A program made the translations under genes and the position numbers. From NCBI GenBank assembly GCA_031552335.1, contig JAVBMQ010000017.1, forward strand, positions 1 to 40,404: a stretch of 40,404 nt of DNA. Reading direction: 5' to 3'. The DNA comes from JAISFI01 sp031552335. Its GTDB lineage: Bacteria > Bacteroidota > Bacteroidia > Bacteroidales > Azobacteroidaceae. Below, in pieces: positions 38,665-40,404 of this stretch; position 1 is the stretch's first letter, and each line of letters starts with the position of its first letter. The notes beneath the pieces were generated by a model. It made no database searches. It saw only the letters and a program-made list of their open reading frames with translations, and was not told the origin of the DNA.

Positions 38665-40404
38665 CTAAAACTCAACAATCAGTTTAGCATTCAATTGTCT
38701 ACCTGTCAAATAATTGGGAATAGCATATTGTACATTATTAAATGCTGTAACCCAATAATAGGAATTGACATTTTTGATATCAAAGAGGTTGAAACAATCC
38801 AGTCCGATGTATATATTTTTCAGGTGACGGAAGAAACCATGATTCATAAAATCATCGGTAGCAGCTGTCAGTTGATAAGACATCCCGATATCAATCCGAC
38901 GATAAGGAGAAGAGACAAAATATCCGTATTCATAACCTTTACCTGGAGCAGAAAAAGGTAGTCCGGCCGACCAGATTGCACGCAGATTGAGCCTTATTTT
39001 TTCATACCTGGGGAAATAATCGGTAAAAAACAAAGAAATATTGTAACGTTGATCTGTTGGCAACGGAACTTTCTTTCCTTCGATATTTTGCTGTGCTTTC
39101 ATAACGGAAAAACTTAACCAGGAATCGGTTCCTTCTACAAATTCACCGAAGAACTTCAAGTCCAAACCGGTAGCATAACCCGAAGAAACATTTTCTCCAT
39201 AGTACCTGACTCTTACATTATCAACTACATACGGGACCAAATCATCCATTTTTTTATAATATGTTTCAGCCGTAAATTTAAAAGGACGACCAATGGCATA
39301 AAAAGCATAATCTCCTCCCAATACAAAATGGATAGAACGTTGCGATTTGATATCCGAATTTAAGGCAATGTATGAATTGCCTTCTTCATCTGTTTCTGTT
39401 TTTCTGAATTCTTTATAAAATGGCGATTGATAATATAATCCGGTAGCGAAACGGAAGGTAAACCGCTGATCATGTGAAGGTATGAAACCGATAGATGCAC
39501 GCGGACTAATAATCAATTCGTCATTAAAATCCCAATAACTACCTCTCACTCCTGCCGTTAATGAAAATATACCGCTTTCAGTCCTGAATTTATAGGTATC
39601 CTGTACATAAGCAGAAAAACGATTGGAAGAAAGACTGTTCTTTGAATATAGATTTTGAATCACATTCACATGTACGTCATCATAGGGAATAGAATATCCG
39701 GCGGAGTCTCTCATCTCCCACTCCTTGATACGGTCTTTGATATTCTCTCTTTGATAGCTCAATGCCCAACGCAAAGAGTTTTGTCCGAAACGATGGGTTG
39801 CAGATTGTGTAACATTCAAAACATCGGCCAACAAACGGTTACGGGCGTGGTCATGAGATAAACCGGAACCAATCACAGTCTTTTCATCTTCGGAAACAAC
39901 ATCACTCAGATAAAATTCTCCGGCAATGTCATATGTCTCTTCTTCTTTTGATTGATAAGCCGAAAACTGAAGGGATAAATCTGTTTTTTCATTCGGTTGA
40001 TAAGTAAAACCGGTTGCTCCGAAAAGTGTCTCGAAGTTATCTCTTTCCTGTCCATCAAAATAGACTGTAAAATTCTTCGCATTCTCCAAAGTTCCATACG
40101 ACGTACTTTGCTTCTCCGGAATAAAATTATACGTATTCCTGGAAAAGTTGCCTAAAAAATTCCACTTCAATTTATTGGTAAAGGAGTAAGTCATATAGGT
40201 CTGTAGATCAACAAAAGAGGGGTCATATTTTCCTTTTGTATCTAAAGTTCCCAATAAGAAAGAATTTTTCTTAAAACGAAGACCTGTGACTTGAGTAAAT
40301 TTACCCGTAGCTGATCCCACATAAGCACTGGCACCCATCATACTGATCATTGCCGAACCCTCCAATTCTTCCGGCTGTTTGTAGGTAATATCCAATACCG
40401 ACGA
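38665..40404 (-). CDS. TonB-dependent outer-membrane receptor, C-terminal part (partial)
   Basis: The frame is open to the right edge, so the signal peptide, carboxypeptidase-like domain and most of the plug are outside the window. The visible 579 residues begin SSVLDITYKQPEELEGSAMI, the junction of plug and barrel in Bacteroidota receptors. They continue with about 20 amphipathic strands rich in Tyr, Phe and Trp, and end in the outer-membrane signature with terminal Phe (NAKLIVEF). These receptors import bulky nutrients such as iron chelates, vitamins or glycans using TonB energy. No SusD-like gene is visible, and its absence downstream makes a non-SusC type more likely. The substrate is unknown. 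Confidence 0.85.
   Translation of the reverse strand, partial: SSVLDITYKQPEELEGSAMISMMGASAYVGSATGKFTQVTGLRFKKNSFLLGTLDTKGKYDPSFVDLQTYMTYSFTNKLKWNFLGNFSRNTYNFIPEKQSTSYGTLENAKNFTVYFDGQERDNFETLFGATGFTYQPNEKTDLSLQFSAYQSKEEETYDIAGEFYLSDVVSEDEKTVIGSGLSHDHARNRLLADVLNVTQSATHRFGQNSLRWALSYQRENIKDRIKEWEMRDSAGYSIPYDDVHVNVIQNLYSKNSLSSNRFSAYVQDTYKFRTESGIFSLTAGVRGSYWDFNDELIISPRASIGFIPSHDQRFTFRFATGLYYQSPFYKEFRKTETDEEGNSYIALNSDIKSQRSIHFVLGGDYAFYAIGRPFKFTAETYYKKMDDLVPYVVDNVRVRYYGENVSSGYATGLDLKFFGEFVEGTDSWLSFSVMKAQQNIEGKKVPLPTDQRYNISLFFTDYFPRYEKIRLNLRAIWSAGLPFSAPGKGYEYGYFVSSPYRRIDIGMSYQLTAATDDFMNHGFFRHLKNIYIGLDCFNLFDIKNVNSYYWVTAFNNVQYAIPNYLTGRQLNAKLIVEF

Overview
The window is a chromosomal segment of a low-GC member of the Bacteroidales (phylum Bacteroidota). 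The evidence is concordant: a 286-residue primary sigma factor without region 1.1, at least eleven upstream regions carrying the Bacteroidota -7 promoter box TAnnTTTG, a T9SS-type C-terminal sorting domain, a TonB-dependent receptor, and a sodium-pumping methylmalonyl-CoA decarboxylase operon typical of propionate producers. I cannot name the genus from the sequence alone.

Layout. (1) 1-4798, plus strand: the end of a surface-polysaccharide locus. It holds the tail of an undecaprenyl-phosphate sugar transferase, a CDP-glycerol glycerophosphotransferase-like protein, a glycerol-3-phosphate cytidylyltransferase, an asparagine-synthase-like protein without its glutaminase half, and a Wzx-type flippase. 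It predicts a glycerol-phosphate-decorated glycan. (2) 4817-9359, minus strand: housekeeping and stress genes dnaJ, grpE, rpoD and a DegP/HtrA protease. (3) 9657-14905: a phosphopantetheinyl transferase, malate dehydrogenase (plus strand) and a large secreted CotH-kinase/lamin-tail protein with a T9SS tail. (4) 15160-20805, plus strand: an RND efflux pump (adaptor, permease, TolC). (5) 20890-24380, minus strand: a NatA/NatB-like ABC exporter and a CNNM/CBS protein in one operon. (6) 24592-26552, plus strand: an S41 protease lipoprotein and a Spy/CpxP-like periplasmic protein. (7) 26767-28477: tRNA-Pro(UGG) followed by accessory or decaying DNA: a possible integrase relic, a Uma2-family nuclease gene and a heavily deleted sucC-sucD remnant. 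(8) 28596-32261, minus strand: an SPFH (band 7) protein with two tandem paralogous zinc-ribbon/single-TM/extracytoplasmic-domain proteins, the best candidate here for an uncharacterised system. (9) 32361-33545: mannonate dehydratase. (10) 33835-38536, minus strand: methylmalonyl-CoA epimerase and the decarboxylase alpha subunit, an OadG-like subunit fused to a lamin-tail domain, the biotin carrier and the sodium-pump beta subunit. (11) 38665-40404: the C-terminal part of a TonB-dependent receptor that runs off the right edge.

Operation. The epimerase and sodium-pump decarboxylase form the last steps of succinate-to-propionate fermentation, conserving energy as a sodium gradient; malate dehydrogenase feeds the reductive branch of that pathway. 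It is notable that the nearby succinyl-CoA synthetase genes are destroyed. Envelope maintenance is a second theme: DegP, Spy-like, SPFH/zinc-ribbon, RND pump, ABC exporter.

A third feature is non-coding. Period-7 repeats built on AATTnnn, often as facing inverted arms, fill intergenic gaps at about eight places. A different, interleaved inverted repeat lies between uxuA and the decarboxylase operon.
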